Shown in pieces: positions 61,661 to 64,000 of a stretch of DNA of 64,000 nt; the stretch's first letter is position 1; each line of letters begins with the position of its first letter. The stretch spans positions 2,480,001-2,544,000 of the forward strand of contig NZ_CP142422.1 in NCBI RefSeq assembly GCF_035974275.1, read 5' to 3'. Source of the stretch: Chryseobacterium sp. MYb264 (lineage in GTDB: Bacteria; Bacteroidota; Bacteroidia; Flavobacteriales; Weeksellaceae). The notes under the pieces are model-generated. The model made no database searches and was not told the origin of the DNA. It saw only the letters and a program-made list of their open reading frames with translations. A program made the position numbers and the translations under genes.

Positions 61661-61799
61661 TAAGCGTGAGGCAGGAAGATGGAAGTTTAAAAAATAATAT
61701 TCAATTGAATTGGACTATAAACTATATTAATTTTTACAATGATTCAGAAATAAGAGCAAAAAAAGTAACTTCCAGCCTCTATTCTTCCAGCTTCCAGTA
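61661..61799. repeat. Intergenic hairpin repeat family B, second member
   Basis: AGGCAGGAAGATGGAAGTTT on the left and AACTTCCAGCCTC plus CTTCCAGCTTCC on the right, with an A/T-rich centre. Same design as the element in the ftsY leader. Confidence 0.6.
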
Positions 61800-61875
61800 A
61801 ATTTTCAAAATTATGTAAAACTATTCTTTAAAATGAAAGTCTAAAATTTGTTTGGAAGTTATGTTCAAAAGTTTG

Positions 61876-61896
61876 TAGTTTTGCTAACACTGTTAG
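61876..61896 (+). promoter_or_regulatory. tetR promoter overlapped by a CTAACACTGTTAG operator
   Basis: TAGTTTTG (61876-61883) is a perfect -7 box. It is followed directly by the 13-bp palindrome CTAACACTGTTAG (61884-61896), 11 nt before the tetR ATG. The same motif, TTAACAc/tGTTAG, recurs three times before the efflux operon. Autorepression is the natural reading. Confidence 0.75.
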
Positions 61897-61907
61897 AAAA
61901 AAATATC

Positions 61908-62504
61908 ATGGGCTTACATGAACGTCGTCAAAGAGAAAAAGAATCTATACGTGCCAATATTTTGGACGCGGCTTTTTCTTTGGCTAAAACAGAGGGCTGG
62001 GCTTCACTTTCGATCAGAAAAATTGCTGATGCTATTGAGTACAGTGCGCCTGTAGTGTATGATTATTTTGAAAACAAAGAAGCTATTTTATTTGAAATAT
62101 CACTGAATGGCTTCCATTGTTTGCACATCGAATTATTAAAAGCACAGAAAAAGCATGACACGCCTGAAGAGCAATTGGAAGCGATTGTAGATGCATACTG
62201 GAAATTTGCTTTTAAGAATAAGGAGTATTATCAGCTGATGTTCGGACTGGGAATGCAATGCAGCGGAAAAGGATTGATGAAAGAAGAATTTTCGTCGTTT
62301 CAGGATATGTTGTATGACTGCACCTATGAGATCATCAAGAAAAAAGGTTCAAATCCTGATAATGCCTGTCACTCCTCTCACGCGCTGTTTTCAGCGGTGC
62401 ATGGTTTGATTTCCATTATGATGATGCGTAATGACGACATTCCTTCTACGATGAATAAAACGACTTTGGATGAAACAGTTTCTGCTTTCATTAAGTCTTT
62501 ATAA
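61908..62504 (+). CDS. TetR family repressor of an RND efflux operon
   Basis: 198 residues: an N-terminal HTH (ANILDAAFSLAKTEGWASLS ... IADAIEYSAPVVYDYFENK) and a helical ligand domain. The frame is open to 61848, but MGLHERRQREKESIR at 61908 follows the operator and is the family start. The neighbouring operator copies and the adaptor gene downstream indicate an AcrR-like job: derepression of efflux on binding a toxic ligand. The gap to the adaptor gene is 357 bp. Confidence 0.93.
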   Translation: MGLHERRQREKESIRANILDAAFSLAKTEGWASLSIRKIADAIEYSAPVVYDYFENKEAILFEISLNGFHCLHIELLKAQKKHDTPEEQLEAIVDAYWKFAFKNKEYYQLMFGLGMQCSGKGLMKEEFSSFQDMLYDCTYEIIKKKGSNPDNACHSSHALFSAVHGLISIMMMRNDDIPSTMNKTTLDETVSAFIKSL

Positions 62505-62523
62505 ATTTTTTTTGAACTAAAAA

Positions 62524-62536
62524 TTAACACCGTTAG
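62524..62536. promoter_or_regulatory. Operator copy TTAACACCGTTAG (1 of 3)
   Basis: Near-palindrome identical in core to the tetR operator, immediately after the tetR stop, followed by GAAAA. Confidence 0.65.
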
Positions 62537-62642
62537 GAAAAGTATCACAGTATAATTAATAGTATTCAACTTAAAAAAAAATAAACTTTACAATGAAGAC
62601 TAATTTCATGGCATTACTTTATGTAATTTTCTTTCCTTACCA

Positions 62643-62655
62643 TTAACACTGTTAG
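62643..62655. promoter_or_regulatory. Operator copy TTAACACTGTTAG (2 of 3)
   Basis: Same motif as the tetR operator, followed by GAAAAATAACAC. 119 bp from copy 1. Confidence 0.65.
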
Positions 62656-62776
62656 GAAAAATAACACACGTACACCTTGCTTTTATATACTTAAATCAAC
62701 ATTAAAAACAATTTCGATTATGGAAACATCTACCTGATCAAGATTAATAATTCTGTAATTTTTTTTAAACTTTAAA

Positions 62777-62789
62777 TTAACACCGTTAG
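62777..62789. promoter_or_regulatory. Operator copy TTAACACCGTTAG (3 of 3)
   Basis: Same motif followed by GAAAAATAACAG. 134 bp from copy 2 and about 73 bp before the adaptor ATG. The 62505-62861 gap otherwise holds no gene. Confidence 0.65.
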
Positions 62790-62861
62790 GAAAAATAACA
62801 GAATATTAATTAAAAACAATATTATTTAATCTAACACTTCATTAAAAAATTTAAACTAAAA

Positions 62862-64000
62862 ATGAAAATACCTGGAAAAATAAGGTTCATCGTACTTATA
62901 TCAAGTATTATCCTTTTACAAAACTGCACAAAGGCTGCTGAAGGATCTAATACGGCTCCTCCCGCTCCAGAGCTGCCTGTTTATACTATCATCACGTCTC
63001 CGGCAACCACTTATCAGGAATTCCCGACTGCTTTGGAAGGAAAAAATAATGTGGAAATCAGATCGCAGGTAGACGGTTATCTAGACAAAATCTATGTGGA
63101 AGAAGGCGCTTACGTAAGAGCCGGACAGCCTTTATTCAAAATAGATTCAAGAACTTACGGCGAGCAGATGAATATGGCAAGTGCCAATTTACAGGCTGCA
63201 AATGCCAATATTCAAAAAGCTAAAGTTGAGGTCGACAGATTAGAACCTCTTGTAGCTGCAAAAGTAGTTTCAGACGTACAGCTGAGAACAGCAAAAGCCA
63301 ATTATGCAGCTGCAGTGGCAGCCGCTTCACAAGCAAAAGCATCAGTTGGAAGCGCTAAAATTAATGTTGGATTTACTACGATTACCGCTCCTGTAAGCGG
63401 ATACATCGGAAGAATTCCTTATAAAAAAGGAAGTTTAATTTCAAGAACAGATGTAAATCCGTTGACTTTATTATCAGACATCAGCGAGATTTATGCCTAT
63501 TTCTCTTTAAGCGAACTGGATTTTATTGCTTTTCAGAATAAATATCCAGGTGCTACTTTGAACGAGAAGCTAAAAAATATGCCAATGGTAGATTTGGTGA
63601 TCGCTGACAACAGTATTTATCCTGAAAAAGGTAAAATGAGCATCGTAGACGGGCAGTTTGATAAAACCACAGGAGCCATCAGTGTTCGTGCTGTATTCCC
63701 AAATGCCAACGGGGCATTGAGAACAGGAAATACAGGACGCGTTCGTATGCCGCAATTAATGTCTAATGCAATGGTTATTCCACAAGAATCAACATTTGAA
63801 ATTCAGGATAAAACATACGTTTATGTGGTTGGAAAAGACCAGAAAGTAGCCAGCAAACCGATAAAAATATCAGGAAAAACAGAAAGCTATTACTTTATTT
63901 CTGAAGGAGTTTCCGCGGGTGACAAAATCGTTTACACGGGATTGGGCAGCTTAAAGGATGGTGTTTCTATCAAGCCGAAAGCTATTTCTTCTGACAGCTT
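62862..64000 (+). CDS. RND efflux periplasmic adaptor (MFP), C-terminus outside window
   Basis: About 379 residues are visible and the frame is open at the window end. It has a lipoprotein-like signal (MKIPGKIRFIVLISSIILLQ then N-C), a biotinyl/lipoyl-like hairpin (VEIRSQVDGYLDKIYVEEGA), an alpha-helical hairpin rich in Ala (QAANANIQKAKVEVDRLEPL, then QLRTAKANYAAAVAAASQAK), a return lipoyl half (TTITAPVSGYIGRIPYKKGS) and a beta-barrel domain (FSLSELDF). It is the AcrA-type subunit of a tripartite RND pump; the pump and outer-membrane channel genes presumably follow. It is controlled by the upstream TetR. Confidence 0.93.
   Translation, partial: MKIPGKIRFIVLISSIILLQNCTKAAEGSNTAPPAPELPVYTIITSPATTYQEFPTALEGKNNVEIRSQVDGYLDKIYVEEGAYVRAGQPLFKIDSRTYGEQMNMASANLQAANANIQKAKVEVDRLEPLVAAKVVSDVQLRTAKANYAAAVAAASQAKASVGSAKINVGFTTITAPVSGYIGRIPYKKGSLISRTDVNPLTLLSDISEIYAYFSLSELDFIAFQNKYPGATLNEKLKNMPMVDLVIADNSIYPEKGKMSIVDGQFDKTTGAISVRAVFPNANGALRTGNTGRVRMPQLMSNAMVIPQESTFEIQDKTYVYVVGKDQKVASKPIKISGKTESYYFISEGVSAGDKIVYTGLGSLKDGVSIKPKAISSDS

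Overview
The window looks like chromosome of a Chryseobacterium-type member of the Flavobacteriales (phylum Bacteroidota). This rests on the low-GC sequence, weak Shine-Dalgarno signals, repeated perfect TAnnTTTG -7 promoter elements, the rpmB-rpmG-DUF4295-ftsY cluster, a type IX secretion (T9SS) plug protein and a T9SS-sorted surface protein, TPR-plus-HTH membrane regulators, and many Flavobacteriales-style intergenic palindromes. The genus is inferred from memory of gene content. No database search was possible.

Layout. 1-9.6 kb (minus strand): an ABC-F ATPase cut by the window edge, a DUF2235 hydrolase downstream of a split-sensor two-component system, a DUF5715 protein, a nuclease-like protein, a LuxE-like enzyme, lpxH and a 6-pyruvoyl-tetrahydropterin synthase homologue. 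10-16.5 kb: a TPR regulator, a candidate small RNA, a thioesterase, comF between two inverted copies of an intergenic repeat, upp and der. 16.9-21.1 kb: tRNA-Gln followed by an accessory segment with a small unknown gene, an 866-residue polymorphic toxin ending in a deaminase-like domain, its SUKH-type immunity gene and a frameshifted remnant. 21.3-28.3 kb: three tandem, mosaic fibrinogen-like secreted proteins and a large FG-GAP surface protein.

28.5-49.2 kb is mostly core: ribosomal proteins, ftsY, sppA, folK, two OmpA-like porins (one lacking the peptidoglycan-binding domain), recQ, fmt, a ribB with a degenerate GTP cyclohydrolase II domain, a 192-bp MITE, a flavin oxidoreductase, a terpene-synthase remnant, a Pif1-like helicase, a gamma-carbonic anhydrase, a NifU-like scaffold and hemH. 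49.2-50.2 kb is a non-coding block with five DnaA-box-like sites and an array of five palindromes at about 41-bp spacing, followed by a RelE/ParE-type toxin-antitoxin pair. 50.8-54.4 kb: the T9SS plug, an MBL hydrolase and a zeta-toxin pair. 54.4-60.6 kb: a probable trehalose locus (TonB receptor, GH37 trehalase, MFS transporter, divergent AraC regulator). 61-64 kb: a redoxin and a TetR-controlled RND efflux operon with four copies of one operator, cut by the window end.

The parts most worth a second look are the toxin/immunity segment next to tRNA-Gln, the fibrinogen-like trio (a constant N-terminus with exchangeable C-terminal domains), and the DnaA-box block with its palindrome array.
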